In this document: positions 8,057 through 16,784 of the stretch, piece after piece
Layout of the letters: each line of letters begins with the position of its first letter
Numbering within the stretch: the first letter of the stretch is position 1
Assembly: GCA_016195265.1 (NCBI GenBank)
Contig: JACPZW010000078.1
Span: 1-64,000, forward strand
Reading direction: 5' to 3'
Source: Acidobacteriota bacterium
Lineage (GTDB): Bacteria; Acidobacteriota; Vicinamibacteria; Vicinamibacterales; CAVVIG01
DNA length: 64,000 bases
Position numbers and translations under genes: made by a program
The notes under the pieces: model-generated
The model's database searches: none
Seen by the model: the letters and a program-made list of their open reading frames with translations, nothing else
What the model was told of the DNA's origin: nothing

Positions 8057-8073
8057 AACTATACGCCTAATCC
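8057..8073 (-). promoter_or_regulatory. Promoter-like 17-mer upstream of the PQQ dehydrogenase
   Basis: Read on the minus strand this is GGATTAGGCGTATAGTT, containing TATAGT as a likely -10 box. It lies 40 bases before ATG 8017. The same 17-mer with one change occurs 41 bases before the diheme cytochrome gene at 18210. A canonical -35 box is not apparent. Confidence 0.6.
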
Positions 8074-8154
8074 AGCACCAGGCGCGAGGCGCCGGCCTTG
8101 TGTCGTACCAGTCCTGCTGGAGGAAAACCGAGGTCGGCGGTCGTGGAGCGCTAG

Positions 8155-8434
8155 AGTTGTGAGCCGGGAGGAATTGCACCGGGACGCCGTGGACAAGGAT
8201 GTGCTCGCCCTCGACGTTGAATTTCCGCGCGCGCGCCCAGACGTAAAACGGCTCGAGCGACACCAACGATGCCTATGCTGCCTGCGCCATCAGGACAAAC
8301 ACGTCCACGTCGTATGTTCGCGCCGGCTCCGCATAGAAGAGTGCGGCGGTCGCTCCTCCAATCGCATACTCGCGAACAAGGCCGGTCGCCTTGAGCTCGT
8401 TGAGTTCCCGGAAGACGTCAGCCAGTGTGCGCAC
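8155..8434 (-). pseudogene. Nucleotidyltransferase-like (AbiEii/DUF-type) gene with in-frame TAG and lost C-terminus
   Basis: From GTG 8434 the frame encodes VRTLADVFRELNELKATG, then EYAIGGATAALFYAEPARTYDVDVFVLM, the G-G...DxD core of the nucleotidyltransferase fold. A TAG at 8273-8275 interrupts it. The same frame continues immediately with LVSLEPFYVWARARKF and HILVHGVPVQFLPAHN, the expected next region of the family. Similarity stops near 8155, and the sequence runs on into unrelated DNA before the PQQ gene's promoter. One nonsense codon plus a missing C-terminal third make it a remnant. The family includes type IV toxin/abortive infection-like proteins; its original role is not provable here. 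Confidence 0.7.
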
Positions 8435-8677
8435 GTTCGGATTGTCGTCCGGCTTTCTGGAGGGGAAGCCGGAGTCCGCGGTCCGGTGAGACAACAGACG
8501 ATGGGACCACATCGCGTCGGCGCGTGAGCGCCTCGGCACAACCTTCGACCGACCACCAAAGACTCACAAAGGAGTCCGTTTCAAGGACGGTTGGAGTGAC
8601 CCAGTACGCTTCGTGGGCTTGCGCCCACGTGACCGCGCGCGCCCCCGCGCTTCCCCACAATTCGGCCAAATCGATCG

Positions 8678-8974
8678 TCAGGTCAGCTCGCCGAGGGCCG
8701 TGTCGTCCTGGCTGTAGCCGTCGATGACGGTCTTCGCGTTGGTGGATTTCATCGCCTGCTCGAGCAACCGGATCTCGCGCGCAACGCGCGTCACGGATTT
8801 GTCGAGCACCTTGACGTCGTACACCGGCTCCCTGACGAGCTCCTTGTCCGCCGTGGCGCCATAGAACCGCCGCTCGCGATGCGCATTCTCATTGCGCAGG
8901 GCGATGAGCTCCTCATGGCGCTTCTTCAGCGTCTTGAGCCACGCCAGTCCTTCGTTGAGAGTGATCTGCGCCAT
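8678..8974 (-). CDS. Small charged, probably coiled-coil protein of unknown function
   Basis: The protein has 98 residues and starts MAQITLNEGLAWLKTLKKRHEE. It is hydrophilic and helical, with heptad-like stretches at about 8-30 and 60-85, and ends in SQDDTALGELT. There is no signal peptide. It resembles short single-gene proteins of Acidobacteriota that I cannot assign to a function; a link to DIP1984-type proteins is only a weak impression. ATG 8974 is chosen because similarity to such proteins seems to start there. A short palindrome (GACGATGGCATCGTC, rough positions 8978-8994) sits directly upstream and no Shine-Dalgarno sequence is visible. Confidence 0.55.
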   Translation of the reverse strand: MAQITLNEGLAWLKTLKKRHEELIALRNENAHRERRFYGATADKELVREPVYDVKVLDKSVTRVAREIRLLEQAMKSTNAKTVIDGYSQDDTALGELT

Positions 8975-9035
8975 GCGACGACGATGCCATCGTCGAGCGA
9001 CGAAGATCAAGCGGGAATTCTGGATGAGGGAGCGC

Positions 9036-9066
9036 CGGAGGAAAGTACGTACATTTCTTTCCTCCG
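9036..9066. other. Perfect 10-bp stem-loop in an intergenic region
   Basis: CGGAGGAAAG at 9036-9045 pairs with CTTTCCTCCG at 9057-9066 around an 11-base loop. It lies between the 98-residue ORF and the repeat copy at 9085. No U-tract follows on either strand, so a terminator role is uncertain. Confidence 0.5.
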
Positions 9067-9084
9067 CGTCCTGTACCTGTGAGG

Positions 9085-9139
9085 CTAATTCTGCGAAGCG
9101 CTCGGTGGGCCGATCTCGGGTCCTGTCCGCGAACAGCCC
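9085..9139. repeat. Second copy of the CTAATTCTGCG/CGATCTCGGG repeat family
   Basis: CTAATTCTGCGA (9085-9096) is the terminal motif of the element at 1351-1477. Positions 9111-9139 are identical over 29 bases to 1366-1394. The modules are in a different arrangement from the first copy, which suggests rearranged or nested insertion. It is non-coding. Confidence 0.65.
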
Positions 9140-9201
9140 CGTGGTTGTCTTCTTCTCTGCGGTTTCAGCGATTTCTGCGTTGTACGTCGTCTGTCCTTCA
9201 G

Positions 9202-11388
9202 TTACTGGCCTCCCGTCGTGCGCGTCTCCGACGCGGGCAACGCGAACGCAAGGTACTCGCCCGAGTAGTTGCCGCCGCTTATCGCGACGATGATGTACTG
9301 CCGGCCGTCGGCGGAGTATGTCATCGGCGATCCGCTCTGCGGCGCCGGCAACCACACCGCGCCCACCTGATTCCCGTTCGTCTTATCGTACGCCCTCAGC
9401 ATCGCCCCGCGTGGATGATCGGCCGTCGTCGTGATCTGTGGGTCGCCGAGAATCACGAGCGTCTTCGTCACCAACTGTCCGACGCTGCCCTGCTGCCCCG
9501 TCTTCGGAATGTTCATGCCGCGCAGCGCGGGATGATTGCGGACGACGTCCGGCGTGTCGCCGTGCGGGACCTGGAAGACGAGATCCCCGCGATCGAGATT
9601 GATCGCGGAGAGGACGCCGTAGGGTGGCTTGACGAGCGGCAGTCCTTGCACCGTCGTGCCGCCGCCGCCACCACCTCCAGCCGCCGGCGCAGCTCCTGCC
9701 GCCGGCGCGGCGGCCGGTGCGGCTTCCGGCGCGGACGGCGCGATGCCAAGCCGCTGCAGTCGCTGCTGGCTGACGCTGATCTTCGGCGCCTCGGCTGCGC
9801 TGCCGAAACCCGGGCCTTCGTTGATGCGGAACTCGCGTCCCGCGACGCCCGCGACATATCTAATGTCCGAGAATCCCGCCGGCGGTTCGACGAGGCCGAG
9901 CGGCGAGACGCCGGCGTTGGCCGCCGATGCGTAGACCGTGTGCGTTTCCGGATCGTACGAGCCGCCGGGCCAGTTCGTGCCGCCGCCGAGCGTGCCGATC
10001 GTCAAGGCGCCGAGCGGTCCGCCGACACGGCTTACGACCGCGGGCAGGAACATCGGTCCCATGCGGTACTGATGCGCGACCGTAAGCCCTTGCGCGCGCA
10101 GATCCGGCGTGAAGTTGATCAGGTCGTCTTCCGTGATCGCCTGGCGCGCGTAGGCCGGCGGTTTCGTCGGGAACGGCTGCGTCGGCGACGTCTTCTCGCC
10201 GGGAACGTCGGACTGCGGGACGGGTCTTTCTTCGATCGGCCACACCGGCTGACCCGTGATGCGATCGAAGACGTAGAGGAACGCTTCTTTACTTGGAAGC
10301 GCGACGGCCTTGATCGCTTTGCCGTTGACGGTGATGTCCGCGAGGATCGCCCACGACGACAGGTCGTAGTCCCAGATCGGATGGTGCGCGACCTGGAAGT
10401 GCCACTTGCGCTGGCCCGTTTTCAGATCGACGCAGACGAGCGAGTCGCCGAAGAGATTGTTGCCGGGGCGATGGCCGCCGTACTGATCGGACGTGGGATC
10501 TTCGACCGGCAGATAGACGAGTCCGGCTTCTTCGTCGACCGTGATTTGCGTCCAGACGCCGGTGTTGCCGTTGACGGCCCACGATTCGTTTTCCCACGTG
10601 TCGTTGCCGAACTCGCCCGGGCGCGGGATTGTGTTGAAGGTCCAGAGCAGCTTGCCCGTCTTGACGTCGAACGCGCGAACGAGGCCTTTCGTGTTGTTGT
10701 GCGTGACGACCTGCGTGCCTTCTTTGAAGGAGGAGCCCACGAGGACGACGTCCTTCGCGACCGTTGCCGTCGCGTGCAACCCGATCTCGCCGGTCTCGAG
10801 ATCAATTTGCTGTCCCTTGCCGAAGACCGCGCCTTTCTTCAGATCGACGACGCCGCCGTCGCCGAAGCTAGTAATCATTGACCCGTTCTTTGCGTTGAGC
10901 GCGATGAGCCGATAGCCCGTCGTCACGTAGAGGATACGTTCGTCGCTTTTGCCGTCGGTCCAGTAGGAGACGCCGCGGCCGGAGAGCTGTCGCGGCGCGA
11001 TGGCGGCGCGGTTGCCTTCGCGGTAGCTGTGGGACCAGATGAGCTCGCCGGTCTTCCCGTCGAGCGCGACGACGGAGCGGCGCGTGCCGGCGGTGGTGTA
11101 GAGCGTGCCGCGGATGGCAAGCGGCGTGCCTTCGAGTTTGAACTCGGGGCGCGTGCCGAGGTTGTCCGTCTTGAAGCGCCACGCGACCTCGAGCTTGTTG
11201 AAGTTCGAGGCGTCGACCTGCGCGAGCGGCGAGTACTTCGACCCGCGCACGTCCGCGGTGTAGTGGGTCCAGTCGCCGTTCTTCGTGCTGGGGACACCCG
11301 CCTGGCCGCGTGCGCCGGCGGTCCACCAGACGAGGCCCATCGCAAGCGCCGCGACGGCAGGAATCGAGCGTCGAAACAGTTTGGACAT
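9202..11388 (-). CDS. PQQ-dependent dehydrogenase with a Pro/Ala/Gly-rich insert
   Basis: The protein has 728 residues: signal peptide to about residue 28, then a quinoprotein propeller resembling glucose/quinate dehydrogenases. Typical elements are DGKTGELIWSHSY, TIPRPGEFGNDTWE, GHRPGNNLFGDSLVCVDLKTGQRKW and GGGTNWPGGSYDPET. Around residues 560-600 there is a low-complexity insert of Ala, Pro and a run of Gly that interrupts the propeller; it is probably a surface loop. There are no membrane helices beyond the signal sequence and no heme motif. ATG 11388 is preferred because GGAG (minus strand, 11395-11398) precedes it. A GTGTATAAC motif (11437-11444, minus strand) is a likely -10 region. 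The substrate is unknown. Confidence 0.88.
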   Translation of the reverse strand: MSKLFRRSIPAVAALAMGLVWWTAGARGQAGVPSTKNGDWTHYTADVRGSKYSPLAQVDASNFNKLEVAWRFKTDNLGTRPEFKLEGTPLAIRGTLYTTAGTRRSVVALDGKTGELIWSHSYREGNRAAIAPRQLSGRGVSYWTDGKSDERILYVTTGYRLIALNAKNGSMITSFGDGGVVDLKKGAVFGKGQQIDLETGEIGLHATATVAKDVVLVGSSFKEGTQVVTHNNTKGLVRAFDVKTGKLLWTFNTIPRPGEFGNDTWENESWAVNGNTGVWTQITVDEEAGLVYLPVEDPTSDQYGGHRPGNNLFGDSLVCVDLKTGQRKWHFQVAHHPIWDYDLSSWAILADITVNGKAIKAVALPSKEAFLYVFDRITGQPVWPIEERPVPQSDVPGEKTSPTQPFPTKPPAYARQAITEDDLINFTPDLRAQGLTVAHQYRMGPMFLPAVVSRVGGPLGALTIGTLGGGTNWPGGSYDPETHTVYASAANAGVSPLGLVEPPAGFSDIRYVAGVAGREFRINEGPGFGSAAEAPKISVSQQRLQRLGIAPSAPEAAPAAAPAAGAAPAAGGGGGGGTTVQGLPLVKPPYGVLSAINLDRGDLVFQVPHGDTPDVVRNHPALRGMNIPKTGQQGSVGQLVTKTLVILGDPQITTTADHPRGAMLRAYDKTNGNQVGAVWLPAPQSGSPMTYSADGRQYIIVAISGGNYSGEYLAFALPASETRTTGGQ

Positions 11389-11500
11389 CGTGGACTCCAT
11401 GATGGCAGTGGCCAATTAGGCCGCCGGATGGGCACCGTTATACACCCAGGTCCACCGAGTGGGGTCACAGTTTTTCCCCTCTTGAGTGATATTCGGAGGC

Positions 11501-11710
11501 TTACGAAGCCGCCCACAACTCGGACAAAGCCTCAGCCTGTTCGAGGACTGTTTGAGTCGCCTTCTCTTGCTTGTCCGGCGGGTAGCCGTACTTCCGGAGA
11601 ATCCGCTTAACGATCACTCGAAGCTGCGCGCGGACATTTTCGCGGACAGTCCAGAGGCGTTCTGCTCGGCCTACGGAATCCGGTGAGGCGCCTTCGGTTC
11701 GCAGCTTCAC
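11501..11710 (-). pseudogene. Fragment of a type I restriction HsdR C-terminus
   Basis: About 69 residues are recognisable as the extreme C-terminal helical region of type I restriction endonuclease R subunits: [32 protein letters not shown] and [13 protein letters not shown]. The helicase and nuclease domains (roughly 900 residues in intact proteins) are absent, and no hsdM or hsdS lies nearby. The fragment ends next to a DprA-like remnant on the opposite strand. This is debris of a lost restriction system, though a short ORF could still be translated. Confidence 0.75.
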
Positions 11711-12190
11711 GCCGGAAGAGCTCCTCGGTCCTCTGAACCCGCTGGAACCCCTTCACGCTCCGAAACAATTATTTGCCGCGGGGCACGCTGAATGGCTGTG
11801 GGAGCGACCGCGAGTATCCATCGTCGGTTTCCTGAAGCCTTCATCGGACGGACTGAAGCGAGCCGCCAAGCTCGCACGCGTCCTCACGGAGCATGGCGCG
11901 CTGGTCGTGAGTGGCCTTGCAGAGCGTATCGACGCGTCCGCTCACATCACGACTCTGGAGGCCGGCGGACGAACGATTGCCGTGATCGGAACTCCGTTGT
12001 CGGAGGCCTACCCGACGAAGCATCGCAGTCTTCAGGACCGCGGGAGCACCTCGTCGTCTCGCAGTTTCCGGAAGGTCATCCGACGACGCGCCGAAGTTTC
12101 CCGAGGCGCAATCGCACGATGGCGTTGGTATCCGATGCGTCCGTGATTGTCGAAGCGGGCGAAGGCAGCGGCAGTCCCTCGCAAGAATGG
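11703..12190 (+). pseudogene. DprA/Smf-like DNA-processing protein, frameshifted and truncated
   Basis: The first segment (about 11703-12035) encodes [65 protein letters not shown] and YPTKH, the Rossmann-like core of short DprA-family proteins. The frame then shifts. The second segment (about 12045-12185) continues with REHLVVSQFPEGHP, FPRRNRTMALVSDASVIVEA and GEGSGSPSQEWEALR. The usual LGRPLFI ending is missing, and the sequence runs into unrelated residues. At least one indel near 12035-12045 and the lost C-terminus make it non-functional. It partly overlaps the HsdR remnant. Confidence 0.75.
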
Positions 12191-12250
12191 GAAGCGTTGC
12201 GTCGACCTCATCTGTCAGAATTCACGCGGCCGAGAGAATTGCCCTCTCTT

Positions 12251-13342
12251 TTACCCTCTCTTTGAGGTAATACCCTCTTTCGACGCCGACTCCATCCTCG
12301 CAGGCAGCCGGCGCCAGCGGGCGCCAGGTCCGCGTCCGACACACTCGACCAGTTTCTTCCGTCTCAACTCCTTCAGGACGCGGCGAACCATATCCCGGCT
12401 CACTGCCGGGCAGGCACGTTCAAGGTCGGTGAGGCTGAACAGTCCCGCAAACGATTCGGTGGCGGCCTGCACCAGCGCACGCTTCGCGCCGCGGGGACTT
12501 CGAACGTCGCCGGCCCGGCTCTCGAACTCCCGATAGGCTCGCCGCACGACGCTCGAGAAATAGAGCAACCACGGCAACGGATCGTGCGTGCCCGCGTGCC
12601 AGCCCTCGGAGCTCTGCCTCAACGCCTCGTAGTATTCGTCGCGCGTTTCTTCGACCAGCCTCTCGAGACTGATGTACCGCCCGACTTCGTACCCGTGCTG
12701 GTACAGGGCGAGCAGCGTGAGCAGCCTCGACACGCGCCCGTTGCCGTCGCGGAACGGGTGAATGCACAGAAAATCGAGGACGAACGCCGCCACGGTCACC
12801 AGTGACGGCGCGCGGCGCTGGTTCACGGCCTCGCGATACAGCAGACACAGCTCGTCGACGGCAGCGGGTGTTGCCGCCGCCGCGACGGGACGGAATCGCA
12901 CCCGAGGCGCCGACCCGGCTTTCAGCTCGACGATCTCGTTCTCGACGGTCTTCCACTGACCGGCATCGCCGCTGTCTTCCTGAATCGTGCGATGAAGCCG
13001 CTGCAGGAGTCCCGGCTCGATCGACAGACCCGCGGCGTTCGCGTGAATGAGACCGAGCGCGTGCCGATAGCCGAAGATTTCGCGCTCCGAACGGTCGCGC
13101 GGCTTCGCCTGGCCGATCACCAGCGGCCTGAGCCGATCGGGATCGACGGTGACGCCCTCGATGCGGTTGGAGGACTCGGCGCTCTGCACGAGCGCCATCT
13201 CGCGAAGCGCCTTGAGCACCTGCGGCGCCTGGCGAGTGTAGAGCGCCTGCCGGCCCTTGGCCTCGGCGATTTCGTCAATCAACCAGACAACGGCTGTCGG
13301 CAGCGAGAGACTGGAAAGCCGATCGCCGCGGAACGACATCAT
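12251..13342 (-). CDS. Fic-family AMP-transferase with N-terminal inhibitory motif and C-terminal winged helix
   Basis: The protein has 363 residues. The Fic motif HPFRDGNGRVSR (residues 195-206) is complete, with catalytic His195, Asp199 and Arg203. An inhibitory alpha helix, SSNRIEG at 57-63, marks it as a class II, self-inhibited Fic protein. Residues from about 290 on (ALVQAATESFAGLFSLTDLE, VSRDMVRRVLKELRRKKLVE) look like a winged helix. This is the common standalone Fic/DUF4172-like architecture that AMPylates protein targets. ATG 13342 has no good ribosome-binding site. It sits at the edge of the eroded defence-gene stretch and appears intact. Targets are unknown. Confidence 0.88.
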   Translation of the reverse strand: MMSFRGDRLSSLSLPTAVVWLIDEIAEAKGRQALYTRQAPQVLKALREMALVQSAESSNRIEGVTVDPDRLRPLVIGQAKPRDRSEREIFGYRHALGLIHANAAGLSIEPGLLQRLHRTIQEDSGDAGQWKTVENEIVELKAGSAPRVRFRPVAAAATPAAVDELCLLYREAVNQRRAPSLVTVAAFVLDFLCIHPFRDGNGRVSRLLTLLALYQHGYEVGRYISLERLVEETRDEYYEALRQSSEGWHAGTHDPLPWLLYFSSVVRRAYREFESRAGDVRSPRGAKRALVQAATESFAGLFSLTDLERACPAVSRDMVRRVLKELRRKKLVECVGRGPGARWRRLPARMESASKEGITSKRG

Positions 13343-13408
13343 GCTGCACCAATACTATGGCAAGCCGCGCGATCATTCGGCTCGTGGATGGAGACCAGAT
13401 CTCGCTTC

Positions 13409-13437
13409 ATCAGGCGGGTCCGAAAGGACCCGCCCTA
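13409..13437. repeat. Single REP-like hairpin unit
   Basis: This is the same unit as in the double palindrome at 6197-6252: ATCAG, then GCGGGTCCGAAAGGACCCGC, then CCTA. It differs from the 6224-6252 arm at three positions. It lies between the M16 peptidase stop and the Fic gene start, both on the minus strand. Confidence 0.65.
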
Positions 13438-13478
13438 CATCTCATCGTGGGCTTCCATCAGGCGCAGACGCGGCGGTC

Positions 13479-16373
13479 CTACTTCGCCTCGGGCATCAGC
13501 GTGACCTTCACGTAGTTCCGCGTGTCGAGGTACGCCTGCCCCGCCCGCTGAATCGCGTCGGCGGTCAGCGCCGCGATCTGCCGCGGCAGATTGACCTCCG
13601 CCGCGATGTCCGCCGCCTCACCGTCCTGATAGCGGCGCGAGATCTGATTGAGGAGATACCCGTTCTCCTGGCTGCTCCGCTCGAACTCGCGCGTGAGCGC
13701 CTCGCGGATGCGGACCATCTGATCTGGTGAGATCGGTGCCGTCCTGACGAACGCAATCTCGTCGAAGACGCGCTGCACGAGCGTCGCCGTGCGCGTGGGA
13801 TCGCACGTCCATTCGATCCGCACGCTGAATTGCGGCCGGGGAAACTTGTCGACGTCCGGGTTGACGGTGATGCTGTACGTCCCCCCGAGCTCCTGCCGGA
13901 TCGTGTCGAACAGCCGCGACTGCAGCAGGAGCGTCGTCGTTCGAAGCGCCAGCGCGTGCGCGTCGTCGTACTCGAACGGCCCGGACAGGACGATCGCCAC
14001 CTGGCTCTTCGGCGCGATGCCCTTGACGATCGTTTTATCAACAACGTCTGTCGGCGGCGCGATGCCGAGGTCCTTCCACGTTTCGTGCGCGTGCGTCGCC
14101 GGCAGGCTGGCGATGTACGTTTCGACGAGCGGCTTGATGGCGTCCGGCGTGAAACTGCCGACAAACACGAACGTGAAGTTGCTCGCGTCGGCGAACCGCG
14201 CCTTGTAGAACGCCAGCGACTTCTCGAGATTCCATTGGTCCACCGTTGCCGGCGTCTCGGGCTGCCGACGCGGGCTGTTCCGGCTGAGGGTGGCGTCAAT
14301 GGCCTGATTAAACACAACGTCCGGACTCGCGATCCGGTTCGCGAGCAGCCCTCTGGCCTGCGACGCCATCGCGGCGAACGCGGTCGGATCGGCGCGCGGC
14401 CGGGTGAATCGCAGATACAGGAGCTGGAACATCGTCTCGAGATCCTGCGGCGTGCTCCCGCCGCCCATCCCCTCGTCGATTTCGTCGATGAACGGCGTGA
14501 CGGCGGCCGCTTTGCCCGTCAGGATCTTGTCGAGCATCACGCTGTTGAACCGCCCGACGCCGCCCGCGGGGATGACGTTGTCCGCGACGCGCGCGGGAAT
14601 GAAATCGGCGTCGCTCGCCAGCGATGTCCCTCCCGGCGCGACGGCGCGAAACAGAATCTGATCTTCCTTCAGCATCGTCGGCTTCAGCACGACGGTGGCG
14701 CCGTTCGACAGCGTCCATTCGGTGATGCCGGCCTCGAGACGGACGTTGGTCTTCACGATCGCGCCGCGCTCCGGCGGCGCGTCCATGAGCGCCTGCCCCG
14801 CCGCGCCATCCACGTACGCCTGGAGCCGCTTCGCCGACGCGGCCTTGACGATCGCCGCGAGCTGCGCCTGATCGGGCAGGACGACCCCGGCCGTTTCCGG
14901 CGCGGACACGACAATCAGCCGGTTGCGATCGGGAAACCAGTCGCCGGTGAGCGCGTTGATCTCGTTCAGCGTGATGCCGGGCACGAAGCGCCGATGGAAC
15001 GCGAGCTCCTGCCAGATCGTCGGCAGCGCTTCGCCGCGAAGAAAATTCCGCGTGTACTCGTCGGCGCGGCTCGCGGACTCGCGGTCCGGGCTTTCCGTCA
15101 CCACGCGCTCGTAGGAGGCCATCATCGCCTGCTTCGCGCGTGCGAGTTCGGTCGCGGTGAAGCCGAAGCGCGCGACGCGCTGGAGCTCGGTCACGAGCGC
15201 ATCGAGGCCGCGCGTCACGCCGTCGTTTGCGACGAGCGCCTGGAGCACCGCCTCGTCCCTCGTCCTCGGCGCCGGAAACAGCGCGCGACCCGCGGCCGCT
15301 CTGAGAAACGGCGGATTGGCGCTCTGGGCGATCTCGTCGAGCCTGGCGCCGAGCATGTCGGCGAACAACTGGTCGCGCAGGATCTCGCGATAGCCGCCGA
15401 CCGATCCCTGGTTGCGCGCCGGCCGGAGGTCGGTGAGCTGGACGGCGGTCGCGGTCGTTTCCTTGTCGGTGACGATGGTGGCGCGCGTGCCGGGACGCTC
15501 CGGCACGTCGAACGCGGGCCGCGGCCGCGCCGGTGACGGCGACGTCAGCGACGAGAAATGTTCTTTGATCATGGTCACGACGGCGCCGCGGTCGACGTCG
15601 CCCGCGACAATCACGGCCATCAGATCCGGACGGTACCAGTCGCGGTAGAACCTGGTCAGTTGCTCGCGCTGCGCGCGCTCGATGACGTCGGTCTTCCCGA
15701 TAGGCGACCGATCCGCGTAGCGCGATCCCTCGAGCTGCACCTGGCGGATCTTGTCCTGCGTGCGCTCACCGGCGCCGAGGTGCATGCGCCATTCAGAGAG
15801 AACGATGGCGCGCTCGCGATCGATGGCGCTCTGATCGAACGCAGCGCCCTGCGCCCAGTCCTCGAGGACGAGGAGCGCGCGGTCGAGCACGCTCGGCACG
15901 TCGGTCGGCACGCGCAGCGTGTACTGCGTGTCGTCGTAGCCCGTCGCCGCATTCGCGTCCGGACCGATGCTCAAGCCGAGCGACGACAGGAAGTCGACGA
16001 TGCGCTGCTGCGGAAAGTGCCGCGTGCCTTCGAACTCCATGTGCTCGACGAAGTGCGCCAGCCCCTGCTGGTCGTCGTCTTCAAGCACGGAACCGGCCTT
16101 GACGACGAGCCGCAGCTCGGCCCGATTTGCGGGCTTCGCGTTCGCGCGCACGTAGTAGCGCAAGCCGTTCGGCAGCGTGCCGACGACGACGTCCGGATCC
16201 ACCGGCATCTGCTGCGAAAGATTAAAGGTTGCGACCGACGCCGCCGACGTCTCGCGCCCGGCGGGCCCGGTGGGCCCGGTGGGCAATGTCTGGGCGGAGG
16301 CGACCAGACCCGCAACGGCAAGCACGCCGGCGAACAGGCCGAAGAACGGGACACGGAGACGCGGAAAGGTCAT
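13479..16373 (-). CDS. Exported M16-family zinc metallopeptidase
   Basis: The protein has 964 residues with a signal peptide to about residue 28. The inverted zinc motif HFVEH is at residues 107-111 and the third ligand is Glu187, exactly 76 residues after the second His, as expected for insulinase/pitrilysin peptidases. Four M16 domains can be followed: the active N-terminal pair to about 460 and an inactive pair from about 520 to 960, including TFVFVGSFTPD. The overall size fits bacterial PqqL/pitrilysin-like exported peptidases. It probably degrades peptides in the periplasm. Downstream is the Fic gene with a REP unit between; upstream is the vapC-like toxin, 24 bases away. Confidence 0.9.
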   Translation of the reverse strand: MTFPRLRVPFFGLFAGVLAVAGLVASAQTLPTGPTGPAGRETSAASVATFNLSQQMPVDPDVVVGTLPNGLRYYVRANAKPANRAELRLVVKAGSVLEDDDQQGLAHFVEHMEFEGTRHFPQQRIVDFLSSLGLSIGPDANAATGYDDTQYTLRVPTDVPSVLDRALLVLEDWAQGAAFDQSAIDRERAIVLSEWRMHLGAGERTQDKIRQVQLEGSRYADRSPIGKTDVIERAQREQLTRFYRDWYRPDLMAVIVAGDVDRGAVVTMIKEHFSSLTSPSPARPRPAFDVPERPGTRATIVTDKETTATAVQLTDLRPARNQGSVGGYREILRDQLFADMLGARLDEIAQSANPPFLRAAAGRALFPAPRTRDEAVLQALVANDGVTRGLDALVTELQRVARFGFTATELARAKQAMMASYERVVTESPDRESASRADEYTRNFLRGEALPTIWQELAFHRRFVPGITLNEINALTGDWFPDRNRLIVVSAPETAGVVLPDQAQLAAIVKAASAKRLQAYVDGAAGQALMDAPPERGAIVKTNVRLEAGITEWTLSNGATVVLKPTMLKEDQILFRAVAPGGTSLASDADFIPARVADNVIPAGGVGRFNSVMLDKILTGKAAAVTPFIDEIDEGMGGGSTPQDLETMFQLLYLRFTRPRADPTAFAAMASQARGLLANRIASPDVVFNQAIDATLSRNSPRRQPETPATVDQWNLEKSLAFYKARFADASNFTFVFVGSFTPDAIKPLVETYIASLPATHAHETWKDLGIAPPTDVVDKTIVKGIAPKSQVAIVLSGPFEYDDAHALALRTTTLLLQSRLFDTIRQELGGTYSITVNPDVDKFPRPQFSVRIEWTCDPTRTATLVQRVFDEIAFVRTAPISPDQMVRIREALTREFERSSQENGYLLNQISRRYQDGEAADIAAEVNLPRQIAALTADAIQRAGQAYLDTRNYVKVTLMPEAK

Positions 16374-16397
16374 GCGTCCAATGCTAGCGCGCCTCAG

Positions 16398-16784
16398 CTA
16401 CACCTTGCGCACCGGCCCGCGGTAGCGGGCCATGTGCGAATCGCTCGTGAGGAGCGTGATGCCCTCGCTGATGGCCTGGGCGAGCAGCATGCGGTCGAAC
16501 GGATCTTTGTGCAGCGCGGGCAGGCCGTCCACGTTCACCGCGTGCTCGCTGGTGACCGGAAGCTCGACATATCCGTTATCGAGCAACCCCCGGCGCAACT
16601 GACGAGGCTCGACTCGGAAGTCCGCCCGGCCCAGCGTGCTCTTGATGGCGATCTCCCACAGGCTGGCGGCGCTGAAGAGGAGTTCGTTGCGCGGGTTGTT
16701 CAGCAGCCGGCGCGCTGCGGCGGAGAGCCGCTCTGGGTGTCCGGCCGCCCACAGCAGGATCTGCGTGTCCAGCAGGAGCTTCAC
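16398..16784 (-). CDS. PIN-domain ribonuclease toxin (VapC family)
   Basis: The protein has 128 residues with a PIN fold. The acidic active-site residues are visible: Asp6 in LLLDTQILLW, Glu in SLWEIAIK near 45, Asp in HKDPFDRMLLAQA near 97, and Asp in TSDSHMARY near 115. It matches the subgroup paired with Phd/YefM antitoxins. The start is GTG 16784 and overlaps the antitoxin stop (GTGA, four bases), so translation is coupled. The likely activity is endoribonuclease cleavage of RNA. It lies 24 bases upstream of the M16 peptidase on the same strand. Confidence 0.88.
   Translation of the reverse strand: MKLLLDTQILLWAAGHPERLSAAARRLLNNPRNELLFSAASLWEIAIKSTLGRADFRVEPRQLRRGLLDNGYVELPVTSEHAVNVDGLPALHKDPFDRMLLAQAISEGITLLTSDSHMARYRGPVRKV

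Noticed and set aside
6329..8527. Plus-strand ORF of about 730 codons opposite the PQQ dehydrogenase
   Set aside because: It is an antisense shadow; the minus-strand frame carries unmistakable quinoprotein motifs and a Shine-Dalgarno sequence.
13830..15536. Plus-strand ORF of about 570 codons opposite the M16 peptidase
   Set aside because: It is antisense to the HxxEH-containing peptidase and has no domain of its own.
16255..16290. GGGCCC-type short repeats that could be a hairpin element
   Set aside because: They lie inside the signal-peptide/linker coding region of the M16 peptidase and encode a Gly-Pro-Thr linker.
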